Source of the DNA: Cryptomeria japonica
Lineage: Eukaryota > Streptophyta > Pinopsida > Cupressales > Cupressaceae
Direction: 5' to 3'
Assembly: GCF_030272615.1 (NCBI RefSeq)
Contig: NC_081406.1
Coordinates: forward strand, 164,159,521 to 164,223,520
Length of the DNA stretch: 64,000 bases
Below, in pieces: positions 36,501-48,500 of this stretch. Under the pieces are notes generated by a model that saw only the letters and a list, made by a program, of their open reading frames with translations, did not search any database and had not been told where the DNA came from. Position numbers and translations under genes: made by a program. Each line of letters opens with the position of its first letter. Position 1 is the stretch's first letter.

Positions 36501-39500
36501 TTTCCCTCATCATCTAACAAAGGTAACTCCTTGCATGGGGATAGCTGCTGTCCTAATGCTTTTTTTAACCTTGACACATGGAATACATTGTGGATGTGGC
36601 TGTTCGGGGGAAGCTCTAGTTCATATGATACCTCCCCTACCTTCCTTGAGATTGGGTAGGGTCCATAGAATCGCAGCTTCATCTTCTCTGCCCCACTAAA
36701 TTTCAACGAAGACTGCTTGTAAGGCTACAACCGTAGGAAGACTAAGTCTCCTACCTCAAATGATCTTTCAGTGCGATTACGATCAGCGTATATCTTTTGC
36801 TGATTTTGGCCCTGATATATGTGATCTTTTAGAGTCCTTAGGATGTCAATGCTTTCCTGAATAAAATCCCTTGCTCGTGGCACTTGACTTTCTGGAGTAA
36901 TTAGTGATCCAAAAGAGGTGGGTTCATAACCATAAAGTGCTTTGAATGGGCTCATTTGGATTGACATATGATGTGTAGTATTATAGCAGTATTCCCCTAA
37001 ATGTAACCATTTGGTCCAAGCTTTCTGCTGCCCAGTGACATAATTTCTTAGATATCCTTCAATCCATTTGTTGACGATTTCGGTTTGTTCATCGGTTTGG
37101 GGATGATAGCTAGTACTCGGGGTGAGACTAGTCCCTGCCATCCTGAAGATTTCTTGCCAAAATTACCCCATAAATCAGCTGTCTCAGTCACTTATGATAT
37201 TCTGGGGGAGCCCATGAGATCTTCTTTTACCGGATAGCTACCTATTGTGAACTCCAACTTAAGTACCAACTTAGTGCATTGTACCCTTGCCCCCGTGGTT
37301 GTTGCTGCTTCAAACCCCTTGAAAGTTTGTGTGGGTAATTTATGCTGCTTAACTACTCTTTCATCACTGAAGTTATGGGAGGCACCGCTATCCACAAGTG
37401 TGCCTACCTTTTCCCCTTTAAGTGAGCTCTTGATTTTGAACAGGGTGTGTTTAGCAGCATGGGTGATCGTGGCAACTATGGCTTGTTCTTCTTCCCCAAA
37501 TCTCATTTTTTTGTTGGGCGGCTCTTCCTCATCCCCATATGGTGGGGCTTCTATCTTGTGAGCCCAGCTTTGGCATTTATGACTTCTCCCTTCATATGGT
37601 TTGAGACATCTAAAACACAATCCCTTTTTCTTAACATCCTCCAAGGCTGAGCGTGTATGACCCTTCTCTCTCTTTCCCTTGCAATAGGTACAAGACTTTA
37701 CAATGCCTTCTTGGCTGTGTTTGCTGTCCTTGGGTGGAGTTTTGGAGGAGTTGCCAAAGGATTTGGTCTTATCCTTGGGTGAGCTTTCTTCAAATTTCAT
37801 AGCTTTTTGTGTAGCCTCATCTACTGTTTGGAGTTCATGTGCACTTATTGTGCTTTTGATTGATCCCCTCAGCCCTTCTATGAATAGGTAAGTAAGCTTT
37901 TCTGGTGTTAGGCCCGGTACCATCACTGCTAATTTCTGGAATTTTGTGGCATAATTTTCAATAGTCCCCTGCTGCCTTAGTTGGGTGAGCTCTCAAAAGT
38001 ACCACTCGGGATGCTTTTGGTCAAATCTTTTTATAAGCTTTTGGGTGAACTCATCATAAGTGTTTATAAGCTGATGTCCTTGGGTGATGAGGCCATGGTG
38101 CCACCACTCATGGGCAACTTCAGAAAGATGAAGTATAGCAAATTTAATGGCATTGGATTGAGTCATGGGGCTGAGGGATAGATAGGTATCCAATTTTTGG
38201 ACCCATGACCTAGACGATACCTTTCCCTCACCATCAAAGTTAGGGATAGTCACCTTACTAAGTTTGTTTTGAAGTCCTTTGTGGGCTGGAGGATATCTTT
38301 CATTTTGACCAAGTGTCTTTACTTTGGCATTACAATAGTCTTTGAAGGTTACAAGATCTCGTAGTTCGGGATCCAACCTATGGTAGGCTGCAAGAATCTT
38401 ATCTACATCTTCCATGGGTCTGTCATGGTTATCATCTCTTATTGGCACCTCCTCAGGTAGGAATGAAGGGCAAGTGTGCCTTGAGCTAGTGTCTTTTGAT
38501 GGGGTGGGGTGGTGGTTTTCAAAATGATTGGATTGAGCTTCTTTGGCATTATGGTTACTTATGTTTTGGAGGGCCTGAAGGGCAAGTTGGTTGTTCCTCT
38601 CATTCTGTTCAATGAAGGCTTGCATGGTTCTTTCCGTTTGATACCTTAGTGCTTGAACGGTTGCTCCATGAAGGCCCTAAGTTCATTACTAGCTTGTTCA
38701 CTCATGTTGTTCACCCCTTTTTTCCTTTCTCTTTCTAAGGCCTTAAGGGTTCTTTGGCTCTGTTGCATCAACTATTTCCACAGCATGGCAGGAAGGAGGC
38801 TCTGATACCACTGTAATGAACCTTCTTGTACCTGCCTTGCCTTCCTGAGATTAAGATCAGATTCATGACTACAAAGGTTTGATTTGGGCAATAAGTCGGA
38901 TCTAGGGTTCCCTGCACCATCATAGACATTGCAATATAGATATATCACCAATAATAGTAAATTAGTTACATAACTGTTACATGAAAACAGGCCCATTCAG
39001 GACGTTGGGGACGCTCCAGGACGGCTGGCTACCCATCCAAACCCATCCAAACCTCTTAGGGCTCATAGGGTTACCTGAGGATGGGACCAGCGCACCCCCG
39101 GCCGGGACCCCATATTCCAAATGTGTTGACAAACAGAAAACAGTAGGAAGATAACAAATATCTACAGGAACAAAAATTAATGATTCCAGAAAATGTGTTA
39201 CTTGGTCATTATTTATTCATCCTGTTAATTGGATAGTTGGTTAATGACATCTGGTTTAATTTCAGAATACATGACTGTTATCATTCTTTCCTTAATTTGT
39301 AAGTATTGCTTGTGAATTATTTTTTTTATCTTTTATGTCGATTCTTAGAGTACCTCTTTACGACTTATACATGAACCCGACATTGCGGGTTGTATTATCT
39401 AACATGGAAGATATCCTTCAGCATGTTATAGGTTTGATTAATTTAGGTGGCAAGAATGTTCATTTATTGATCCAAATTTGTGATTGATTACCAATTAATC

Positions 39501-42500
39501 TATTCAATTACTTTGATTATGTTTATTCCCATTGATGCAGAGATGAGTTACAGAAAATCAGATTGAATTTAATTTGCATATTTTAAACACATTTAAGAAC
39601 GATAACACATGGATGCTCTGCGATACCCAGACAGACTGGCCTAGGAATGCACCAGACTGTCGGCGATGGGGAGGGGGTGCTCTATACGACTAGGTGTTGG
39701 TTCTTCATCACTCGGAAGAACCAGCAAATCTCCCTCCACATCGTGCCAGCCTGATACATTTACAGGCTATCCCGTGGGTGGTTTACGCATTGTAATGAAA
39801 CTAAATTTCTATTATCGCAGAGTAACATAGTTACCTGTTTGCGGATTCTCCTTGCTATTTTCCCCTTGTCACCTCCTTCCCCCGTGCTTCCCTTGGTGTG
39901 TGTGGTTTATACCTTCTAAAACCACGTGACCCCCCCTTGGAAGCATGGCGTCTTTCCCAGAGATGACTTGGAGATGATCACGTCCTTTCCTTAATGATAT
40001 TAGTTAAGGTATAAACACATTTTAATCGGTTAATATAATTTTATTAATTTGAATATTTGGAAAATATACATATATGTACGAATCTCATACAATTATACTT
40101 CTAATGATTCTGCTGTCTATATGGGTATATGACAAAGAATCCCATCAAAGACATTTTAAAAACAAATTCTCACTGATGTTACCTACATAAGGCAAATTTC
40201 CTTTGTTTGATGGCTGACAAAAAGCTACCTGGATACAAACCCCTAGCTTGTCACTGGCAATGTATCTGAAATCCTATTAATTCTCCTCAAAATTCTATGA
40301 AGAGGACTCCAAGGTTCTATTTTTTCCCAATTCTTTCTGATGTTGCCTACATAAGGCACTTTTTAGTTGCTTAATGGCTTCTAAGAAGCTACCGGAATCC
40401 AAAACACCTTTCCTACCACTGGGATTGAATCCAAAATTCTCATATAAATATTCCAAACCTTTTTCTTCCAAACGAAGTTAACAACAATGATGAGACCCCC
40501 AATCCATTTCCTCTGAATCATGGTCAGCCTATGTAACTTGATGAAGGATGGAAAATGGAATTTCAAATGGAATCCAGAACCAATGACAAAGTATTTTTAA
40601 TGTTTTCAGAAAAGAAAACCCAAATTACAAAAGGAATGAATTGCTTCATTAGACAAGAAGTGAAATTTATCTAATGGAAAATCCAAGAGAAGAATTAACT
40701 GGAGAAAATTCAAAAAATCTTAGCAACTGGGGGTGAAATATAAATTTTGACATTTCAGGAAAATTTGACAAACTCTATACATGTAAAAGCTTCTGTGTAA
40801 ACAAAAATATAGTTTGATTGGCTTACATTTTTTTTTAAAAATGGCCAGTTAAAAGCACACACATTTCTTCTTGATTACCAGGTATTGAATAAGCTGAGTG
40901 TCATCATTGGCAGTCATCTCTGCAATATCCCAACACGCTTTCCTCGCAAGCTTCTTCAATTTACTGCAATATGAAGCAGGATAAAAAAAAGTGCCTAATT
41001 CCATACAACAAAATGAATAAAGTATTTTACAAAAAGTAAAACCCAAAAGAAGGGCAACCATTTGCAAGCTCTTTGAAAAACCATTCTTGAGCAAACAGAA
41101 ACATAGAATTTGGGTCCAACAAAAATGGTCACTTTGAAGAACATGCATTGTTATCTTACAACCTAAACTATCTTATTGAGATGATACTTACCTCCTTTTA
41201 TAATGGTAATAGGAATCTGGGAATTCTTGTTTCAGTTTATACTTGTTAACAATGTTGTATGCTTTCTTGAACATTTTCATATTGTTAAGATGCTGTACAA
41301 GAGAGCAAATCATGTCTTTCCCCATATAAGATGCCCATTGTTCTGCAACTTCAACCTGGTTATCATGAATCATGGTATCCAGAAACTCGTGGGGAGTAGA
41401 ATGCTGAAGAGAAAATTGCTTTAAGAGAGCCACAGCACTGGAGTAATTCCGAGATCTTATCAACTTCAAAATAAATGCCTCCACATTTATTTTTGCTTTC
41501 ACAGGTTTCTCAGACTCCAATGTCGAACTATATAGTGCCTCCACTAAGTCATCCAGCCCAACATCAAAAACAGTTGCCACTTTGATAAGGATGCGCTCCT
41601 CAAGATTGACAGATCCAACTACTACTCTATTGAACAATTGAGCTGCTAATTTCCTTGCTTCAGCAGCATCAGCCAATGGCCTGTTTAGTTTATCCAAAGA
41701 GCTCAAAGCTGATGTCAACAAGTGGCTTAGACCTTCCCCATAAGGTGCATCAACAAGGAGTAAGACATTTAGACAGTGCATGACATATGTAGATGGTCCT
41801 GGGGATGGAGCACTTGGTAAAGCTTCCATTACTTGTCGCCGAAGAGTCTGGAATTTCATAACTGCTTTGCCCTTTCCTATCAAACAAAACAATGAAAACA
41901 TGCATAATTGTTTTCCAAAAATATACTCTTTACGAACTGGAAGTCTAGTTGTGAGTGCATGCAAGCTTCATACTGGTTAATGGTTGGACTAAATATCTAA
42001 CAGAACAGTTATAAATGTACTCACACACATATTTAGCATTAAGAGAAACCTAACATAGATAAGAGAGAACATTCATGATATGAAAATGCACAGAAAAACA
42101 CTTGCTGTATATTTACGAATCATACATAAAAGCGAAATTGGAGAATACATTTACATGAGATATGACCAACCAAGTCTCAACTAATCATCAATTACAAAGA
42201 TAAACAATGAGCCCCTCCTTATTGTTACCTACTGTACAGAAAAATGTTATGTTTTAAGCGTGCAAGTTTACTTCATATGAGAATGCACTTTTATAATATA
42301 TGTAACCTACATTCATGACCATTTTATTAACTATTCTAGCAAGTGTCCAAGCATGCTAATGCAATATAAATAATGATAGGAAAACTCTAAAAGGTTGACA
42401 ACTTTGTTTCAAAGTTGCATGGATAAGGATACAGATACAAATATGGATATGGATATGGCCATTTTTTAAGACCCCCAATATGGATACGGCTGGATATGAC

Positions 42501-45500
42501 ATTCATATAAATCACATATACATATATTTAACACAAATTTCTAAGTTATTAGAGGAGATTTTCATTACTTCCAAAGCAATATGGACATATCATTGCTACA
42601 TTAATAATTATAAGTTGATTTAACAATTTACAAATATGCAAAGATAGTAGAGCTGCACTGAAAGATACCCGAAAAAATGGGTTGCTGAAATAGAAAAACA
42701 TTTCATTTGTCTTTCTCATTTGGTGTAGGTTTTGTTTATACCATTTTTTTTTAAAAATTGCATGAATGAAGTTTTTTAAATGAAATTTGAGAAGATTTAC
42801 ATCAAATTTTGAAAAAATCAAATCACATAGTATTTGACATGACTGGAAATCAAGGTTTTTTTGGGCATGCATGGATACAATATCCAACGTGTATCCGAGC
42901 TGTATCAGATACGTATCCATTTTGGATACGGGGATACACATGCCCAAGAAGGGACATGGGAGTTTCCGGCTACTCTGCTTTGTTTCCGTAAGATTTGACC
43001 AATCATATTATCATTGTTATGCTTCTGTATCAGGTTTGAAGGCACACATGACATTTTATTCTACAAAATTTATGGTTCAAAAGACAAAGCAATCATATTT
43101 TGATGGAAACAAAAAGAAGTTCAATTTTTTGAACATTTCAAAATAAAGACTAAATTATCATTATGGAATGCATAGCCCTCTTGTAGAAGCAATATAAATC
43201 AGACAGGAAGGACCCTTTAGAAATAGCAGACAGAATGATAGCCAACTGATCTAAGTAAAACCAACATATTTGCTTGCAACCAAAAAGTCAAGTATCAAAA
43301 TAGATGAAGATTTAAATATTCAATTAGAAACACTTGGTGTTAATGAGGAGGATCGTAGATCAGAAAATCACCCAAGACTCGCCAAACTCGGCAAGTCCGA
43401 GTACGATTCATGCCCCCCAAGTCTGGCGAGGTCCGACTCAAACTCGTCCGAGTATAGGGGGCGAACTCGCCAGACTCGCCGAGTTGGCGAGTTTGGCATA
43501 AACTCGCCAAACTCGGCGAGTCTCACCCCTGGGACTCGGCCAGCCGCAAGGCCCAAAAAAGGCCAAAAAAAATGCATTTTTTAAAGACTTTTTAACTTGT
43601 TTTTTTTATGTTATTTATCCTCCAACCCTAAAAGTGAACTTCATTTCATTCATTTGGAAAAATAGGAGGAGAAAAGTGAGTTGTGAAGAAAAACAAGGGT
43701 GCATTGAAGAAAAACCAGCAAGGAGGTGTTGTTTGTAATTAGGGATGGCGGATTCCAATTGCCTTAGGCAACATTGGAATCCGCTTAAGCGTTTGGTCCC
43801 TCCTCTAGCGTGTAGGGCTGGGGCCCTATACTTCACGGCACATCCTTAAAGAACCCCCACGCCACATGCAAAGGTCCAACCCCATAATCAATGCATTTCG
43901 GATTAAAGGAAAACAATGTAAATTAAAGGATAAAGCCGACTCAAGTATAAGTCGACATATATGAACAATGCACCATATAAATAAAGATGCTTCCCACCTC
44001 AATTACACACATTTGATTATTTATTTATTCCATGCGAAATATATGTCTGCCATTGCGAGTAAAGGAGGAATATTATATCTGCCGCCATTATAGCAAAATA
44101 CCTCAATTATGTCAGCGATCTACTTTTGTCAGTAAAAGCGTGAGATTCATTCATGTGAAGAGCAAACTGATGTTGAAGGAGAGCAAACTGAAGTTGCAGT
44201 CCATAAAAGAGCAGACTCCATACATTACCAACCTAGGGTTTGGACCTGATTGTTGTTGGAAGGGTTAAAGGTGCAGATGTGACTACTTGATGCTTGTGAA
44301 AGTGCACTTTTGTGGAAGACATTATCAGTCTTAAGTACAAACACCTTCAAGTACTTGAGATAAGTGTTGTAACCCTCATATGAACATAATTCATAATCAG
44401 ATCTGAGGATCTTTTCTAGCTGGGTTTTTCCTCCTACGAGGTTTTCCTAGGGTAACCGTGTCTTATTCTTATTTTGTTCCCTTCTTTGTTATACTTAAAT
44501 CTGGAAAACTATAAACCCTTCATTTAATCAATTTAGTTAGTAATTAAATTCTGATTTTCTAAGTTTAGATTAATCTGAAAGTGCTAAAATTAACATGGTA
44601 TCAGAGCCAAGTTGCGATCAGATCTAGCATCCTATAGCCTAGATCTTGCACCTTCTTGCTGTCATATAATGATGACAGGTTCCAGGATTGAGGAAAGATT
44701 GAAAAGGTTTTGTGATCAAAGGTTTAGCATGGTCACATCTTGGTCCAGCACGCTTGAAGATCCAACTCTTCAGCATCATTCAAGCTAAGTATTTTTGAGT
44801 CATTGCATTCTTGATTGCAAGATATATGATACTCAGCTTATCCAAAGGATTGAAGTATTATCGTTTGGCTGACCTAGTTCTAGGTCGTATTGATTTTATG
44901 ATTCTAATTGCCTTAGTTGGTAGACTTATCTAATATAGAACATTATTTAGATATCATCATGATTTGCATACTTTTTTTTGAACTTAGAAGGTATTCTAAA
45001 TTTCTGTTTGAGTATTGCAAGGTATTATAGATCGATTCTTCGTTAATACTTTGATTGGAATCAGGAATGTCTTGGACTCATCATCCACAGTTGTCATCTA
45101 TATAACTATGATCTAAATACTTGTTATGTTCTCTGCACATGTAATTTAGAATTTTAGATATTGTTATTATGTTAAATAACATGGATTGGTTCTATTATTG
45201 ACTTTTGATCTAAAAGTTCTAAGTATCCTTGTGATGAATACTTATATGCATTCTAAGTGAGTAGCTATGCTTGGTTGAGCTATGTTTTTTTTTAAATGAT
45301 CTTCATTCATGACATTTCTTATTGACTTGAATTCTACTTGACATGAACAACTTATGGAGATGTGTACAGTCATGAGGAGCTAATGATTGTTTGCCTTGGC
45401 ATAATTTTTATAAGTATACCGACTGAGGTGTAGGAATTTTATGTTCTATTAATTATGGAGATGAACTCTTAATGAACAAATCGAGATCACTTTGACTCAA

Positions 45501-48500
45501 TATTTTGGCCTATGTGTAATTTTACTAATAGGTGTTCCTGATAGAAAAGTTTAGTTGAAAGATGATCTGCAATCTTGTTCATAGTATGCAAGGGTTAATG
45601 CTAGACGAAGAAACTTATTTCTCCTGTCTATTACACAGCCTTGTAGTTCGTATAATATAGATCTTCTTCATGTGCCTTTTTTGACGTATGGGATTCTTCT
45701 ACTATCATAAACTACCTTAAGATCTGTTTGGTTTTGATCAAGTATAAAATTGTGCTTGATGGTTAACAAAGAGTATAACTAATGAGTCTTTTATTCATTT
45801 TGCAGAATGATGTTGTTGTTAGATCAATTTTATCAATGCTCACTTGTTTTGATTTACTTCTGATTACTTCCTCTGGACTGAACTGCAAATAGATGAACTA
45901 ATGGATATTATGGCTGCATTCAGTCTTTGGTCTTTTCTATGTTCTTTCTTCTGGTTTGAGTGAACTATTGTTACACCAATAAGTTGTTCTAGTATTTTTT
46001 GAGATGTTCTCAACCTTCAAATCTTACCATTGATGTGAAGAATGAGATCTACTATAAATGTTTTATGAAGAAGTTATGTTTTAGGGCAAATCTTTCTTGT
46101 TTGGTTTTGTAATACCGAAGATAATGATCAACTATGGACCTTAATGGAATCTTGAGTTCTGATAATTGTAGATTCATCACTTCTCCTATAAAGAGGTTGA
46201 TGGGGCACGGTTGGATGATTTGTGAGGTTTTTGTGCTTACCCACTGCGATCTCTTGGACCTACAGGGACAGTCCTCAGTTGCATTAAGTATTACTGTAGC
46301 TAAATACATTGTTGCAAGTGTTGCATCAAGAGAAGCAGTGTGGTTTCTCAAAATTCTTGTTATGTTGTTTTGATTTATTATCAGGGTTGTATAGTGATTC
46401 CTGACAATTCAGTGTTTTATGGCAGGGCAATCCTGCGTTGCAGATGTTCTCACCAAGTCTCTTGAAGCTTGAGATAGCCTTGGAGCTGTGGAGAACACCG
46501 CCTTGGTTGAGAGGGAGTCTCAACCTCTGTGATACATTGTGTTGTATCAACCATCCTCTGCGGGCAATGTAAGATGGTATTGTAATCTTCTCAGGGATAA
46601 GTGTAATTGTCGACCATCCTCTGCGGGCAATGTAAGATGGTATTGTAATCTTCTCAGGGAGAAGTGTAATTGTTAACCATCCTCTGCGGGCAATGTAAGA
46701 TGGTAGAAAAGATCCTCTCCACCCTCTATAGGCAATGTAAGGTGGATCCAGTCTATGCTTGTGTGCGAGCTGGAAGACTATGTTATGTAGTCCCATTCTA
46801 TGCTTGTGTGCAAGATGGAAGACTACAATATTCTAATTATGTCTATTCCATTTCTTTCTTGTGTGCAAGATGGAGGATTATGTTTATTAGACTCCATTCT
46901 ATGCTTGTGTGCAAGATGGAGGACTATGTTTTCATTTTATGCTTATGGAGAGCAATGATTATGTATCTCCACTCTATACTTGGGTGCAAGATGAAAGATT
47001 ATGATGTTACATTCTTCTTTGGGAGAAGACTAAGGTAAAGACAAGGAATGATGGATATGCGTGTTTGATGGCATGGAAAGACTCCATGATGTGCATGAAT
47101 AATTGTGTATGTATTCATGACTTGCAAGTGTGCATGTTAAAGTTTGAAGTCATCCTCCACAAGCAGTACAAGATGGATACTATGGGATACTTGTTGTGAT
47201 ACTCTCTCAGGAGTATTTGAAGTTGACAGCTAAGTTCGGATTACAATTTAAACATTGTATGTATTACTTAGGGCTGGGCCCTAATCTTGTAACCTAGTTG
47301 TAAGATTATCTTTCTCCCTAATTAAGAGGGAGTGTTGTTTGTAATTAGGGATGGCGGATTCCAATTTCCTTACGCAACATTGGAATCCGCCTAAGGGTCT
47401 GGACCCTCTAGCATGTAGGGTTGGGCCCTATACTTCACGGCACATCCTTAAAGAACCCCCACGATACTACACGCCACATGCAAAGGTCCAACCCCATAAT
47501 CAATGCATTTCGGATTAAAGGAAAACAATGTAAACTAAAGGATAAAGCCGACTCAAGTATAAGCCGACATATATGAACAATGCACCATATTAATAAAGAT
47601 GCTTCCCACCTCAATCACACACATTTGATTATTTAATTATTCCATGCGAAATATATGTCTGCCATTGCGAGTAAAGGAGGAATATTATATCTGCCATTAT
47701 AGCGAAATACCTCAATTATGTCAGCGATCTACTTCTGCCAGTAAAAGCGTGAAATTCATTCATGTGAAGAGCGAACTGATGTTGGAGGAGAGCAAACCGA
47801 AGTTGCAGTCCATAAAAGAGCAGACTCCATACATTACCAACCTAGGGTTTGGACCTAATTGCTGTTGGAAGAGTTAAAGGTGCAGATGTGACTACTTGAT
47901 GCTTGTGAAAGTGAAGTTTTGTGGAAGACATTATCAGTCCTAAGTACAAACACCTTCAAGTACTTGAGATAAGTGTTGTAACCCTTATATGAACATAATT
48001 CATAATCAGATCTAAGGATCTTTTCTGGCTGGGTTTTTCCTCCTAGGAGGTTTTCCCAGGGTAACCATGTCTTGTTCTTATTTTGTTCCCTTCTTTGTTA
48101 TACTTAAATCTGGAAAACTACAAACCCTTCATTTAATCAATTTAGTTAGTAATTAAATTCTGATTTTCTGAGTTTAGATTAATCTGAAAGTGCTAAAATT
48201 AACAGGAGGAAGTTCAAGATTTCTTCCATTTATCACATTGGGGCTACATTGTGTTTGGATTTGGTGCATCAAGAGTTGGATAGGAAGAGTTTGCAACTCA
48301 TTTCAAGCTTGTTGTCAAAGGTAAGATTTTTTTTTTGAAGATTTTTTTGTTTTTTGTATGCAAAAATTCCATTTTCTATTCATTTATTTTGAAAGTTTTA
48401 CATTTTCTTCCGAAATCTTTTGTATGTTTGCAAATTTATTATATTTTATTGCAGCAAACTTCAATTTATTATTTGCCTCAACTTCAAGTTTCACAAAACT

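Larger units (their letters stand above)
34993..40134 (-). mobile_element. Ty3/gypsy chromovirus with both LTRs, internally deleted (5142 bp)
   Basis: The element is bounded by the 5 bp duplication AAGAA (34988-34992 and 40135-40139). In element sense its order is: 5' LTR 40134-38812; primer-binding site 38810-38798 (TGGTATCAGAGCC, complementary to initiator tRNA-Met); gag; protease; a deletion; integrase C-terminal half; chromodomain; polypurine tract (AAGGGGGGAGGA, about 36325-36316); and 3' LTR 36314-34993. The two LTRs differ, by my count by eye, at some 70-80 of 1322 positions, so they are about 94-95% alike. Reverse transcriptase, RNase H and the N-terminal part of integrase are missing, so it could not move by its own proteins. 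Confidence 0.92.
43737..48204 (+). mobile_element. Ty1/copia retrotransposon with both LTRs (4468 bp), decayed
   Basis: It is flanked by the 5 bp duplication GGAGG (43732-43736 and 48205-48209). The 5' LTR is 43737-44595 and the 3' LTR 47333-48204; both start TGTTGTTTG and end ATTAACA. They are about 95-96% alike by eye, apart from a few short indels. The primer-binding site TGGTATCAGAGCC follows at 44596-44608, and the purine tract AAGAGGGAG precedes 47333. The 2.7 kb interior is too short for a full copia gag-pol and contains only the end of RNase H, so much of pol is missing or decayed beyond recognition. It sits upstream of the hAT transposase start. Confidence 0.92.

Noticed and set aside
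34993-40134. Reading the two 1.3 kb repeats as a tandem gene duplication
   Set aside because: Primer-binding site, polypurine tract, retroviral domains and the AAGAA target duplication all show that they are LTRs.
41780-41980. Forward frame over the second coding exon
   Set aside because: It is antisense to a well-supported exon and has no similarity of its own.
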